Positions 50,190-59,834 of a stretch of DNA of 64,000 nucleotides are shown here, piece after piece (position 1 is the first letter of the stretch; every line of letters starts with the position of its first letter). A program made the position numbers and the translations under genes. The notes under the pieces were generated by a model, which was not told the DNA's origin, ran no database searches, and worked only from the letters and a program-made list of their open reading frames with translations. Source of the stretch: Variovorax paradoxus (GTDB lineage Bacteria; Pseudomonadota; Gammaproteobacteria; Burkholderiales; Burkholderiaceae_C); contig NZ_JAUSXL010000002.1 in NCBI RefSeq assembly GCF_030815975.1, forward strand, positions 4,452,501-4,516,500, in the 5' to 3' direction.

Positions 50190-53100
50190 ATGAATCTCTC
50201 TAAATTCTTCATCGACCGGCCGATCTTTGCCGGCGTGCTGTCGCTGTTGATACTGATAGCCGGCCTGATCGCACTGCGCGGGCTGCCGATTTCCGAGTAC
50301 CCGGAAGTCGCGCCGCCCTCGGTGGTGGTGCGCGCCCAGTATCCGGGCGCCAACCCGAAGGTGATTGCCGAAACCGTGGCCACGCCGCTCGAAGAGCAGA
50401 TCAACGGCGTCGAAGGCATGCTCTACATGGGCAGCCAGGCGACCACCGACGGCGTGCTCACGCTCACCGTCACCTTCCGCCTCGGCACCGATCCCGACAA
50501 GGCACAGCAGCTGGTGCAGAACCGCGTCTCGCAAGCCGAGCCGCGCCTGCCGGAAGAAGTGCGCCGGCTCGGCATCACGACCGTCAAGAGCGCACCCGAC
50601 CTGACGATGGTGGTCCACCTCGTTTCGCCGAACAACCGCTACGACATCAACTACCTGCGCAACTACGCGGTGCTGAACGTGAAGGACCCGCTCGCGCGCA
50701 TCGAAGGCGTGGGCCAGGTGCAGATCTTCGGCGGCGGCGACTACTCGATGCGGGTCTGGCTCGATCCGCAGAAGGTCGCGCAGCGCGGCCTCTCGGCGAG
50801 CGACGTGGTGGCTGCCATCCGCGGCCAGAACGTGCAGGCCGCGGCCGGCGTGGTCGGCGCTTCGCCGGGCCTGTCGGGCGTGGACATGCAGCTGTCGATC
50901 AATGCGCAAGGGCGTCTGCAGAGCGAGGAAGAGTTCGGCGACATCATCGTCAAGAGCGGCACCGACGGCGCCGTGACCCGCCTGCGCGACATCGGCCGGC
51001 TGGAGATGGGCGCCGCCGACTACTCGCTGCGTTCGCTCCTGAACAACGACCCGGCCGTCGGCATGGGCGTGTTCCAGGCGCCGGGCTCCAACGCGCTAGA
51101 CATCTCGTCCAACGTGCGCAAGACGATGGCCGAGCTCAACAAGAACATGCCCGAAGGCCTGGAATACCGCATCGCCTACGACCCGACGCAGTTCGTGCGC
51201 GCGTCCATCGAATCGGTGATCCACACGCTGCTCGAAGCCATCATGCTGGTGGTGCTGGTCGTGATCCTGTTCCTGCAGACCTGGCGCGCGTCGATCATTC
51301 CGCTGCTGGCCGTGCCGGTGTCGGTGATCGGCACCTTCGCGGTGCTGCACATCCTCGGTTTCTCGATCAACGCGCTGAGCCTGTTCGGGCTGGTGCTGGC
51401 GATCGGCATCGTGGTGGACGACGCCATCGTGGTGGTGGAGAACGTCGAGCGCAACATCGAGGCGGGGCTCACGCCGCGTGAAGCCACTTACCGCGCGATG
51501 CGCGAAGTGTCCGGACCCATCATCGCGATCGCGCTGGTGCTGGTGGCCGTGTTCGTGCCGCTGGCCTTCATCAGCGGCCTCACGGGCCAGTTCTATCGCC
51601 AGTTCGCGGTGACCATTGCGATCTCGACGGTGATCTCGGCGATCAACTCGCTCACGCTGTCGCCCGCGCTCGCCGCCTTGCTGCTGCGCGGCCACGACGC
51701 GCCCAAGGACGCGCTGACGCGCGGCATGGACAAGGTGTTCGGCTGGCTGTTCCGCGGCTTCAACAGGCTCTTCAGCCGTGGTTCGGAAGCCTACAGCGGC
51801 GGCGTCAAGAGCGTGATCTCGCGCAAGACGCTGATGCTGGTGATCTACCTCGCGCTGATCGGCGTGACCTTCGGCCTCTTCAAGGCCGTGCCCAGCGGCT
51901 TCGTGCCGGCGCAGGACAAGCAATACCTGATCGGTTTCGCCCAACTGCCCGACGGCGCCACGCTCGACCGCACCGACGAAGTGATCCAGCGCATGGGCGA
52001 GATCATGAAGAAGAACCCGAACGTGGAAGACGCCATTGCCTTCCCGGGCCTGTCGATCAACGGCTTCACCAACAGCTCGAACTCGGGCATCGTGTTCGCC
52101 ACGCTCAAGCCCTTCGACCAGCGCAAGCGCGCCGACCAGAGCGGCGGTGCGGTGGCCGGGCAGCTCAACGGTGCCTTCGCCAGCATCCAGGACGCGTTCA
52201 TCGTGATGTTCCCGCCGCCGCCGGTGGCGGGCCTGGGCACCACGGGCGGCTTCAAGCTGCAGATCGAAGACCGCGCCTCGGTCGGCTACGACCAGATGGA
52301 CGCCGCAGTGAAGGCCTTCATGGCCAAGGCGCAGGCCGCGCCAGAGCTCACGGGCATGTTCACGAGCTGGCAGGTCAACGTGCCGCAGCTGTATGCCGAC
52401 ATCGACCGCACCAAGGCGCGCCAGCTCGGCGTGCCGGTGACGGACATCTTCGACACCATGCAGATCTACCTCGGCAGCCTGTATGCGAACGACTTCAACA
52501 AGTTCGGCCGCACCTACAGCGTGCGCGTGCAGGCCGATGCGCCTTACCGCGCCCGTGCCGAAGACGTGGGCATGCTGAAGGTGCGCTCGACCACGGGCGA
52601 GATGGTGCCGCTGGCCGCGCTGATGAAGGTCAACTCGACCTTCGGTCCGGAACGCGCCATGCGCTACAACGGCTACCTGGCCGCCGACATCAACGGCGGC
52701 CCGGCCCCCGGCTATTCGTCGGGCCAGGCGCAGGACGTGATCACCAAGATCGCGGCCGAGACGCTGCCCAAGGGCGTGAGCTTCGAGTGGACCGAGCTGA
52801 CCTACCAGGAAATCCTGGCCGGCAACTCCGCCTTCCTGGTGTTCCCGCTGGCCATCCTGCTGGTGTTCCTGGTGCTGGCCGCGCAGTACGAGAGCCTGAC
52901 GCTGCCGATCGCCATCATCCTGATCGTGCCCATGGGCATCCTGGCCGCGATGACCGGGGTATGGATATCGGGGGGTGACAACAACGTCTTCACGCAGATC
53001 GGGTTGATCGTGCTGGTGGGGCTGAGTGCGAAGAACGCGATCCTGATCGTGGAGTTTGCGCGCGAGCTCGAGTTCGCCGGCCGAACGCCCATACAAGCCG

Positions 53101-53465
53101 CGATCGAAGCCAGCCGCCTGCGCCTGCGCCCGATCCTCATGACCTCGCTGGCCTTTGTGATGGGCGTGCTGCCCCTGGTCCTGTCGAGTGGCGCGGGCTC
53201 GGAAATGCGCAAGGCGATGGGCGTGGCGGTGTTCGCCGGGATGATCGGCGTGACGGCCTTCGGCCTGTTCCTCACGCCGGTGTTCTATGTGCTGCTGCGC
53301 CGCCTGGCGGGCAACCGCGCGCTCAAGCTCCATGGCGAAGTGCCGCATGGCGAGGAGTTCGTCTCGGCGGGCCATCCGGTCGCCTCGGCACCGTCGTCCC
53401 ACGGCGGTTCGGGCGGCGGCGGGCTGCATCCGGTGCCGGCCTCGCCGCGTCCTTCGCACGACTGA
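50190..53465 (+). CDS. bpeF: RND multidrug efflux transporter (HAE1, MexF/BpeF-like)
   Basis: The 1091-aa proton-driven inner-membrane pump. The start MNLSKFFIDRPIFAGVLSLL is typical of the HAE1 family. GIVVDDAIVVVENVERN in TM4 holds the proton-relay Asp pair, and LIVLVGLSAKNAILIVEFA is the matching TM10-11 segment with the Lys. Two large periplasmic loops between TM1-2 and TM7-8 form the porter and docking domains. Closest family relatives are MexF, BpeF and CeoB, which export chloramphenicol, trimethoprim and fluoroquinolones. The actual substrates here are unknown. A Gly/Ser/Pro/His-rich tail of about 40 residues ends the protein. Confidence 0.93.
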   Translation: MNLSKFFIDRPIFAGVLSLLILIAGLIALRGLPISEYPEVAPPSVVVRAQYPGANPKVIAETVATPLEEQINGVEGMLYMGSQATTDGVLTLTVTFRLGTDPDKAQQLVQNRVSQAEPRLPEEVRRLGITTVKSAPDLTMVVHLVSPNNRYDINYLRNYAVLNVKDPLARIEGVGQVQIFGGGDYSMRVWLDPQKVAQRGLSASDVVAAIRGQNVQAAAGVVGASPGLSGVDMQLSINAQGRLQSEEEFGDIIVKSGTDGAVTRLRDIGRLEMGAADYSLRSLLNNDPAVGMGVFQAPGSNALDISSNVRKTMAELNKNMPEGLEYRIAYDPTQFVRASIESVIHTLLEAIMLVVLVVILFLQTWRASIIPLLAVPVSVIGTFAVLHILGFSINALSLFGLVLAIGIVVDDAIVVVENVERNIEAGLTPREATYRAMREVSGPIIAIALVLVAVFVPLAFISGLTGQFYRQFAVTIAISTVISAINSLTLSPALAALLLRGHDAPKDALTRGMDKVFGWLFRGFNRLFSRGSEAYSGGVKSVISRKTLMLVIYLALIGVTFGLFKAVPSGFVPAQDKQYLIGFAQLPDGATLDRTDEVIQRMGEIMKKNPNVEDAIAFPGLSINGFTNSSNSGIVFATLKPFDQRKRADQSGGAVAGQLNGAFASIQDAFIVMFPPPPVAGLGTTGGFKLQIEDRASVGYDQMDAAVKAFMAKAQAAPELTGMFTSWQVNVPQLYADIDRTKARQLGVPVTDIFDTMQIYLGSLYANDFNKFGRTYSVRVQADAPYRARAEDVGMLKVRSTTGEMVPLAALMKVNSTFGPERAMRYNGYLAADINGGPAPGYSSGQAQDVITKIAAETLPKGVSFEWTELTYQEILAGNSAFLVFPLAILLVFLVLAAQYESLTLPIAIILIVPMGILAAMTGVWISGGDNNVFTQIGLIVLVGLSAKNAILIVEFARELEFAGRTPIQAAIEASRLRLRPILMTSLAFVMGVLPLVLSSGAGSEMRKAMGVAVFAGMIGVTAFGLFLTPVFYVLLRRLAGNRALKLHGEVPHGEEFVSAGHPVASAPSSHGGSGGGGLHPVPASPRPSHD

Positions 53466-53495
53466 TTGCATGGTCGATCAAGAAGAAAGTTCATC

Positions 53496-54983
53496 ATGAA
53501 ATTCGCATTTCAACCTTTGGTCCGCAACGCTCTGCTGCCGTTGGTCGCAGCCCTGGCGCTGGCCGGCTGCGCGAGCGTGCCTTCCGGCGTGCCGGAGATC
53601 CAGACCACCGCCCAGTTCAAGGAGCAGGGCGCCGCCCCGCCGGCGGGCTGGACGCGTGCCGCGCCTTCCGAAGCGCAGGCGCGCGGCGCCTGGTGGCTGG
53701 CATTCAACGACCCGGTGCTCAATGCGCTGGTCGAGAAGGCCGACGTCAACAACAACAACATCCAGGCCGCGGCGGCGCGGCTGGCCGAGGCCCGCGCACT
53801 GGCGCGCAGCGCCAACGCCGACCGCATGCCGCAGATCGGCCTGGGCGCGGGCGCCAACCGCGGCGCGGGCCTCGACAAGGCCATGGCCAGCACCAAGCCG
53901 GCCACCATGACCAACATCGGCGCCACGTTCTCGTACGAAGTCGACCTGTTCGGCCGCCTCTCGGGCGCGAGCAATGCGGCCAAGCTCGATGCGCAGAGCC
54001 GCGAGGCACTGCTGCAGAGCACGCGCCTCGCGGTGCAGGCCGAGGTGGCCCAGACCTACCTGCAGCTGCGCGCGCTCGATGCCGAGCGCGCCCTGGTGCG
54101 CGAGCAGGTCGAGGCCTACCGCGACACGCTGCGCCTGACGCAGCGCCGGCAGCAGGCCGGCGACATCGCCGAGCTCGACGTGGCGCGCGTGCAGACCGAG
54201 GTGTCGTCCACCGAATCGGATGCGCTCGCGCTCGACCGGCAGCGCGCCCAGGTCGAGCATGCGCTGGCGGTGCTGGTGGGCGACTCGGCCTCGAGCTTCG
54301 GCCTGCGCACCGACGACTGGGCCACCGCGCTGCCGGCCATTCCGCCCGGTGTGCCGGCCACGGTGCTGACGCGCCGCCCGGACGTGTCGGCCGCACAGAA
54401 CGCGGTGCTGGCGGCGCAGGCGCGCGTGGGCGTGGCGCAGGCGGCGTGGTTTCCGGACATCTCGCTGACTGGCGCGGCCGGCTACGCATCGCCCGAGATC
54501 GGCGACCTGTTCAAGTGGTCGGCCCGCTCGTGGGGCGTAGGTGCGCTGCTCTCGCTGCCGATCTTCGACGGCGGCCGCCGCGAAGCCGGCGTGCAGGGCG
54601 CCAACGCCCAGCTCGACGGCGCGCTTGCGAACTACCGCAGCCAGGTGCTGGTGGCGTTCCAGGAGGTCGAAGACCAACTGTCCGCCATCCGCATCCTGCA
54701 GGACCAGTCGACCGTGCAGGCGCAGGCCGTCACGTCGGCCCAGCGCGCGACCAGCCTGTCGGACACGCGCTACCGCAACGGCTACATCAGCCAGCTCGAC
54801 CTGCTCGACGCCCGCCGCAGCGAATTGCGCAACCGGCGCCAGGCGCTGCAGGTGAAGTCGGCGCAGTACCAGGCGGCCGTGGGGCTGATCCGCGCCATCG
54901 GCGGCGGCTGGGAGGTGCCGGCCGCCACCGCAGAGGCGCAGCCCCAGGACGGGGCTGGCGCGGTACGGACCGCGGCGCGCTGA
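53496..54983 (+). CDS. oprC: RND outer-membrane lipoprotein channel (OprC/OprM-like)
   Basis: A 495-aa TolC-family outer-membrane factor. The lipobox LAGC at Cys25 (signal peptide 1-24) marks it as a lipoprotein, a substrate of Lgt encoded at 25669. Two repeats of the outer-membrane efflux domain follow, including WWLAFNDPVLNALVEKA, FSYEVDLFGRLSGASNAAK and TRRPDVSAAQNAVLAAQARV. The ATG at 53496 is preferred over an upstream in-frame ATG because it gives the signal peptide. It closes the llpE-bpeE-bpeF-oprC operon, and a terminator follows 10 bp later. Confidence 0.92.
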   Translation: MKFAFQPLVRNALLPLVAALALAGCASVPSGVPEIQTTAQFKEQGAAPPAGWTRAAPSEAQARGAWWLAFNDPVLNALVEKADVNNNNIQAAAARLAEARALARSANADRMPQIGLGAGANRGAGLDKAMASTKPATMTNIGATFSYEVDLFGRLSGASNAAKLDAQSREALLQSTRLAVQAEVAQTYLQLRALDAERALVREQVEAYRDTLRLTQRRQQAGDIAELDVARVQTEVSSTESDALALDRQRAQVEHALAVLVGDSASSFGLRTDDWATALPAIPPGVPATVLTRRPDVSAAQNAVLAAQARVGVAQAAWFPDISLTGAAGYASPEIGDLFKWSARSWGVGALLSLPIFDGGRREAGVQGANAQLDGALANYRSQVLVAFQEVEDQLSAIRILQDQSTVQAQAVTSAQRATSLSDTRYRNGYISQLDLLDARRSELRNRRQALQVKSAQYQAAVGLIRAIGGGWEVPAATAEAQPQDGAGAVRTAAR

Positions 54984-54992
54984 AAGAAACAC

Positions 54993-55019
54993 CAAGGGGC
55001 GCAAGCCCCTTTTTCTTTG
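54993..55019 (+). terminator. Intrinsic terminator after the efflux operon
   Basis: AAGGGGC (54994-55000) and GCCCCTT (55005-55011) pair across a GCAA tetraloop, and a T-rich run continues to 55019. It lies 52 bp before the cobQ start. Confidence 0.85.
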
Positions 55020-55070
55020 CCTCTTGGCGGCTGCCGGAAGAGGGCTGCGGCGACAACGGACAATAGCCGC

Positions 55071-56528
55071 ATGACAACCCGATGCGTGATGGTTCTGGGC
55101 ACGACCAGTGGCGCCGGCAAGAGCTGGCTGGCCACTGCGCTGTGCCGCTGGTATGCGCGCCAGGGCCTCAAGGTGGCGCCGTTCAAGGCGCAGAACATGA
55201 GCAACAACGCCCGCGTGGTCGACGGCGGCGAAATCGGCAGCGCGCAGTACTTCCAGGCGCTGGCCGCGCGCGCCGTGCCCGACGTGCGCATGAACCCGCT
55301 GCTGCTCAAGCCCGAGCGCGACACCCACAGCCAGGTGGTGCTGATGGGGCAGGTGAGCGCGGAACTCACGGCCATGCCCTGGCGCGGGCGCAGCGAGCGC
55401 GTCTGGCCGCAGATCGCAGAGGCGCTAGACGCGCTGCGCGCCGAGAACGACGTGGTGGTGATCGAAGGCGCCGGCTCGCCGGCCGAGATCAACCTGATGG
55501 CGAGCGACATCGTCAACCTGCGCGTGGCCCGCCATGCGGACGCCCGCTGCCTGCTGGTGACCGACATCGACCGCGGCGGCGCCTTTGCGCATCTGTACGG
55601 CACCTGGGCATTGATGCCCGAGAGTGACCGCGCGCTGCTGCGCGGCTTCGTGCTCAACAAGTTCCGCGGCGATGCCTCGCTGCTGGCGCCGGCGCCGCAG
55701 CAACTGCAGTCGCTCACCGGCATCGCCACCGTCGCAACGCTGCCGATGTGGTGGCAGCACGGCCTGCCGGAAGAAGACGGCGTGTTCGATGACCGGACCA
55801 GTTGGACCCCCACGCTCGGTGCGAGCGGTGCCGTGACCCGCACCGTGGCCGTCGTGGCCTATCCGCGCATCAGCAATCTCGACGAGTTCCAGCCGCTCAA
55901 GAACGTGCCCGGCCTGCGCCTGGCCTGGGCGCGCACGCCGGCGGACCTGGCCGGCGCCGACTGGATCGTGCTGCCCGGTTCCAAGCACACCAGCGGCGAT
56001 CTCGCGTGGCTGCGCGCGCAGGGCTTGGACCGCGCCATCGCCGCACATGCGGCCGGCGGCGGTGCCGTGCTGGGCGTCTGCGGCGGCCTGCAGATGCTGG
56101 GCGAGGCACTGGTCGATCCGCACGGCATCGACGGCAATGCGCCCGGCCTGGGCCTGCTGCCGCTGGTGACCGTGTTCGAGCGCGAAAAAACCGTGCGCCA
56201 CCGGGCTGCCGTCTTCGGCCAACTGGGCGGCGCATGGGCAGCGCTTTCGAACGTGCCGGTGGCCGGCTACGAGATCCATCACGGCCAGACCGCCATCCAT
56301 CCGCAGATGGCGCAGGACGGCCGTGCCGTGATGCCCGAGGGCCTGGCCTGGCAGAACGCGCGCGGCAACGTGCTGGGTCTCTACCTGCACGGCCTGTTCG
56401 AAGACGCGGCCGCGCTGCACGCGCTCTTCGGCGCAGCGGTACCCACGCTCGACGCCACCTTCGACGGCCTGGCCGATTTCATTGACAACCACTTCGAGGC
56501 CGGCGTACTGCAAGGCCTGATCGCATGA
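55071..56528 (+). CDS. cobQ: Cobyric acid synthase
   Basis: ATP- and glutamine-dependent enzyme that amidates side chains b, d, e and g of adenosylcobyrinic acid a,c-diamide. The 485-aa protein has a P-loop GTTSGAGKS (10-18), [19 protein letters not shown] and [14 protein letters not shown], then a class I amidotransferase with the nucleophile in [10 protein letters not shown] and His in [12 protein letters not shown]. The ATG at 55071 is chosen by family length. It follows the efflux terminator by 52 bp, and no riboswitch fits in that gap. It overlaps cobT by 4 bases. Confidence 0.95.
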   Translation: MTTRCVMVLGTTSGAGKSWLATALCRWYARQGLKVAPFKAQNMSNNARVVDGGEIGSAQYFQALAARAVPDVRMNPLLLKPERDTHSQVVLMGQVSAELTAMPWRGRSERVWPQIAEALDALRAENDVVVIEGAGSPAEINLMASDIVNLRVARHADARCLLVTDIDRGGAFAHLYGTWALMPESDRALLRGFVLNKFRGDASLLAPAPQQLQSLTGIATVATLPMWWQHGLPEEDGVFDDRTSWTPTLGASGAVTRTVAVVAYPRISNLDEFQPLKNVPGLRLAWARTPADLAGADWIVLPGSKHTSGDLAWLRAQGLDRAIAAHAAGGGAVLGVCGGLQMLGEALVDPHGIDGNAPGLGLLPLVTVFEREKTVRHRAAVFGQLGGAWAALSNVPVAGYEIHHGQTAIHPQMAQDGRAVMPEGLAWQNARGNVLGLYLHGLFEDAAALHALFGAAVPTLDATFDGLADFIDNHFEAGVLQGLIA

Positions 56529-57574
56529 CCGACAACAACCAAACCATTCCTTCCATTTCCGACATCCACGACGGCGCCCTTGCGGCGCGCCTGCAGGCGG
56601 CGCTCGACAACAAGACCAAGCCGCTCGGCGCGCTCGGCCGGCTCGAGAGCCTGGCCTTGCGGATCGGCCTCGTCCTGGGCAGCGAAATGCCGGTGCTCGA
56701 AGCACCCCAGATGCTGGTGTGCGCGGGCGACCATGGCCTGGCGGCACGGGGCGTCTCGGCCTTTCCGAGCGACGTGACCTGGCAGATGGTCGAGAACTTC
56801 CTGGCCGGCGGCGCGGCGGTCAGCGTGCTGGCGCGCCAGCATGGGCTGGCGCTCACGGTGGTCGACTGCGGCGTGCGGCGCGACTTCCAGGCCCGCCCGG
56901 GGCTGGTGTCGCGCCGCATCGCCGCCGGCACGGCCGACGCATCGGCCGGCCCGGCCATGACGCCGGCGCAATGCATGCAAGCCATTGCCAACGGCCGCGA
57001 GGTGGTGCGCGCACTGCCGGGCAATGCCTTGCTGCTCGGCGAGATGGGCATCGGCAACAGCTCGGCCGCGGCGCTGCTGCTTGCGCGGCTCGCGGGTCTG
57101 GACATCGACGGCTGCACCGGCTCCGGCACCGGCCTCGACGCCGCGGGGCTGGCGCGCAAGCGGGCGGTGCTGCGCGAAGTGCTGGCGCTGCATGCGGCTG
57201 CGAGCGAGCCGCTCGACGCACTCGCGGCGTTCGGCGGCTTCGAGATTGCCACGCTGGTGGGCGCGGTACTGCAGGCGGCGCAGGAGCGGCGCGTGATCGT
57301 GGTCGATGGCTTCATCGCGAGCGCCGCGGTGCTCGTCGCACAGGCGCTGCAGCCGCATGTGGCACAGCGCTGCGTGGCCGCGCACAGTTCGGCGGAACCC
57401 GGGCATGCGCTGTTGCTGAAGCACCTCGGCCTGGAGCCCTTGCTGAACCTGGACCTGCGCCTTGGCGAAGGCTCGGGCGGCGCGCTGGCCTGGCCGCTGC
57501 TCGAATCGGCCTGCCGCATCCTGCGCGAGATGGCCAGCTTCGAAGCCGCCGGCGTGTCGCGCAAGGACAGTTGA
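56525..57574 (+). CDS. cobT: Nicotinate-nucleotide--DMB phosphoribosyltransferase
   Basis: Activates the lower-ligand base, usually 5,6-dimethylbenzimidazole, to its alpha-ribotide. The protein is 349 aa. [46 protein letters not shown] and the late [19 protein letters not shown], with the catalytic Glu near the C-terminus, are all present. It overlaps cobQ (ATGA) and precedes cobS by 5 bp. The base preference cannot be read from the sequence. Confidence 0.95.
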   Translation: MTDNNQTIPSISDIHDGALAARLQAALDNKTKPLGALGRLESLALRIGLVLGSEMPVLEAPQMLVCAGDHGLAARGVSAFPSDVTWQMVENFLAGGAAVSVLARQHGLALTVVDCGVRRDFQARPGLVSRRIAAGTADASAGPAMTPAQCMQAIANGREVVRALPGNALLLGEMGIGNSSAAALLLARLAGLDIDGCTGSGTGLDAAGLARKRAVLREVLALHAAASEPLDALAAFGGFEIATLVGAVLQAAQERRVIVVDGFIASAAVLVAQALQPHVAQRCVAAHSSAEPGHALLLKHLGLEPLLNLDLRLGEGSGGALAWPLLESACRILREMASFEAAGVSRKDS

Positions 57575-57579
57575 ACCTC

Positions 57580-58374
57580 ATGAACGGTGTCCGCCACTAC
57601 CTGCTGGCGCTGCAGTTCTTCACGCGCGTGCCAGTGACCGGCCGGCTGGCCGAGTGGATCGGCTTCAGCCCGCAGATGCTGCGTGCAAGTGCGGCGCACT
57701 TTCCGGGCGTGGGCTGGCTCGTGGGCGGCGTGGGCGCAGCCGTTTTCGTGCTGGCGCTGCAGGGCTTGCCGGGTGTGGCCGGTGCACTGGCCGCGGCGCT
57801 GCTGAGCATGGCCGCAACGGTGCTGCTGACCGGCGCCTTTCACGAAGACGGACTGGCCGACGTGGCCGATGGCCTGGGTGGATCGGCCGACCGCACCCGC
57901 GCCCTCGAGATCATGAAAGATTCGCGCATCGGTGCCTTCGGCGCCATTGCGTTGGTGCTGGCACTCGGCCTCAAGGCCGCGCTGCTCGCGTCGATGGCGG
58001 GGCAGGGCGCGCAGGCTGTGGCCGGTGCCATCGTCGGCGCGCATGTGCTGTCGCGGCTGGCGCCGCTGTTCCTGATCCGTTGGCTGCCGTACGTGGGCGA
58101 CAGCGGTGCGAGCAAAGCCAAGCCCTTGGCCGATGCGATCAGCGGCGGCGCATTGTTCATCGCTGTGGCCTGGTCGGTTCCCGCCGTGGCGCTCTTGCTG
58201 TGCGCGCATGACGCCGTGCATGTGGGCGCCGCGCTTGCCGCGCTCGTTCTGGCCGCGGGCTGGATGGCGCGTTTCTTCCGGCGGCGCCTGCAGGGCTTCA
58301 CGGGCGATGGCCTGGGCGCCACCCAGCAGGTCTGCGAACTGGCGGTCTACCTCGCACTTGCTTGGCAGGCATGA
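57580..58374 (+). CDS. cobS: Adenosylcobinamide-GDP ribazoletransferase
   Basis: Inner-membrane cobalamin synthase that joins AdoCbi-GDP and alpha-ribazole (phosphate). The protein is 264 aa with six or so membrane segments. LALQFFTRVPVTG near the start and the metal-binding loop GAFHEDGLADVADGLGG are diagnostic. The ATG at 57580 is used. A TTG three codons upstream that overlaps the cobT stop is possible. It overlaps the phosphatase by 4 bases. Confidence 0.94.
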   Translation: MNGVRHYLLALQFFTRVPVTGRLAEWIGFSPQMLRASAAHFPGVGWLVGGVGAAVFVLALQGLPGVAGALAAALLSMAATVLLTGAFHEDGLADVADGLGGSADRTRALEIMKDSRIGAFGAIALVLALGLKAALLASMAGQGAQAVAGAIVGAHVLSRLAPLFLIRWLPYVGDSGASKAKPLADAISGGALFIAVAWSVPAVALLLCAHDAVHVGAALAALVLAAGWMARFFRRRLQGFTGDGLGATQQVCELAVYLALAWQA

Positions 58375-58946
58375 GCGCGAACGGCAAAAAACTCTGGCTG
58401 CTGCGCCATGCGCCCGTGCTTGCGGAGCCCGGGCTTTGCTACGGAGCCACCGACCTCGAAGCGGATGCGCAAGCCACGCTGGCCGCCGCGCAGCGCATCG
58501 CTCCCTTGCTGCCCGCCGGCATCGTGCTGCGCAGTTCGCCGCTGCGGCGCTGCGCGGCGCTGGCCGACGCCATTGCGGCATTGCGCCCGGAGCTGGCGGT
58601 GCAGCACGACGCCCGCCTGGCCGAGATGAGTTTCGGCGCGTGGGAAGGGCGGCCGTGGTCCGCCATCGCGCGCGAGGAGTTCGAAGCCTGGACCGGGAAT
58701 TTCGCCGACGCGATGGCCGGTGCGAACGGCGAGAGCGTGCGCGCGTTCATGCATCGCACAGCCGCCGCGCACGACGAGTGGCTGTCGGGCGAAGGCGATG
58801 CGCTCTGGGTCACCCATGCCGGGGTGCTGCGCGCCGTGACGCTGCTGCAGCGCGGCATCCGCTGCCCCGAAGCCGCTGCCGACTGGCCTGCGGGCGACCT
58901 GGCGTTCGGCCGCTGGCTGACCTTCGAGGCGCCCCGCCTGGCGTAG
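58371..58946 (+). CDS. cobC: Alpha-ribazole phosphatase (histidine phosphatase family)
   Basis: Phosphoglycerate-mutase-fold phosphatase that removes the 5' phosphate of alpha-ribazole-5'-P or of adenosylcobalamin-5'-P. The protein is 191 aa. LLRHAPV supplies the phosphohistidine (His13), and SSPLRRCAALA and VTHAGVLRA the other active-site residues. It closes the cobQ-cobT-cobS-cobC run. The start ATGA overlaps the cobS stop. The same symbol is also used for the unrelated PLP enzyme at 44109. Confidence 0.88.
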   Translation: MSANGKKLWLLRHAPVLAEPGLCYGATDLEADAQATLAAAQRIAPLLPAGIVLRSSPLRRCAALADAIAALRPELAVQHDARLAEMSFGAWEGRPWSAIAREEFEAWTGNFADAMAGANGESVRAFMHRTAAAHDEWLSGEGDALWVTHAGVLRAVTLLQRGIRCPEAAADWPAGDLAFGRWLTFEAPRLA

Positions 58947-58985
58947 TGCGTCGGGGGCTCGGCGACCCGGAAGGATTCGGTCGGC

Positions 58986-59834
58986 TCAGTTTTTCTGCCG
59001 CCACTGCTCGCGCCAGAGCTTTTCCAGCTGCGGTGCCAGCGCCTGCGGTGGCGCGCCCACCAGGCTGTTTCTGCCCTTGCGTTGCACCAGTCCGTAAATG
59101 CGGTCAGAACCCTGGTCGTAGAGCGCGATCGCGTTGTTGTCGTGGCAGTCGTGCGGCTTGCAGAAGGCATGCAGCAGGTAGCGCGTGCCATCCACGGTCA
59201 CCCATTGCGGCTCCGGTGCGGGGCCTTCCCGGCGCACCAGCCAGCGGTCGTTTTCCCGGGCGCCCAACGCCGCGCGCCAGGCTTTCTGCATCGCAGGACC
59301 CTGCGCCAGCGCGGCAGGGCTGCCTGTCGGCGGCGTCAGCTGCGTGGTGGGCGCAGCCGACTCCGCGGACAGTATCGCGGCCCGCGCCGCACCGGCGCAC
59401 CGCCAATAGCGCAGCTTCATCAGCTCGGGCCCGAGTTGTGCCGCAACCGGCCCCGCGGCATCCAGCGTGATGGACTGGCCGCGCGCCTCGCGGTAGACGA
59501 GAAAGGTCAGGGCGCCACCCTTGTCGACGGTGCTCATCAACGCGACGTCGAAGTGGGCCGGCGGCTGGCTGTTGCCGAAGAAACTGTGGGCTGTTTCCGG
59601 TTCGCGGCCCACCACGCGGCGATTGCTGCTCTCGACGGTCAACATGTCCTGGTGGACCTGCACCGTCGGTGCGGCCGCATTGGCGCACGAAGTCGACCAG
59701 CGCCCGCCATAGAGCGCCATGGCGTCGGGCGGCAGGCCCTTGCTTCCCTGCGACCAGGCAGCGGCCGGAACCAGGATGGCTGCCGCGAACAATGCCGTGG
59801 CCAGGAAGGCGCCGTGATTCTTCGAAGTCGTCAT
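58986..59834 (-). CDS. Periplasmic protein with C-terminal Ivy-type domain
   Basis: A 282-aa exported protein (Sec signal about 1-28). The C-terminal third (about 180-275) carries CKPHDC (225-230) between WVTVDGTRYLLHAF and a HDNNAIALYD strand, the inhibitory loop of Ivy, the inhibitor of C-type lysozyme. The N-terminal part (about 35-150, with Cys50 and Cys146) is a separate domain I do not recognise, joined by a Pro/Ala/Thr linker (155-180). Ivy itself is about 150 aa, so this is a fusion. The ATG at 59834 has GAGGAG upstream and overlaps the nth stop by 4 bases. Confidence 0.8.
   Translation of the reverse strand: MTTSKNHGAFLATALFAAAILVPAAAWSQGSKGLPPDAMALYGGRWSTSCANAAAPTVQVHQDMLTVESSNRRVVGREPETAHSFFGNSQPPAHFDVALMSTVDKGGALTFLVYREARGQSITLDAAGPVAAQLGPELMKLRYWRCAGAARAAILSAESAAPTTQLTPPTGSPAALAQGPAMQKAWRAALGARENDRWLVRREGPAPEPQWVTVDGTRYLLHAFCKPHDCHDNNAIALYDQGSDRIYGLVQRKGRNSLVGAPPQALAPQLEKLWREQWRQKN

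Noticed and set aside
51096..53471. Long minus-strand frame opposite the RND pump gene
   Set aside because: It is a shadow of the pump gene, with His/Arg-rich low-complexity translation and no start signal.
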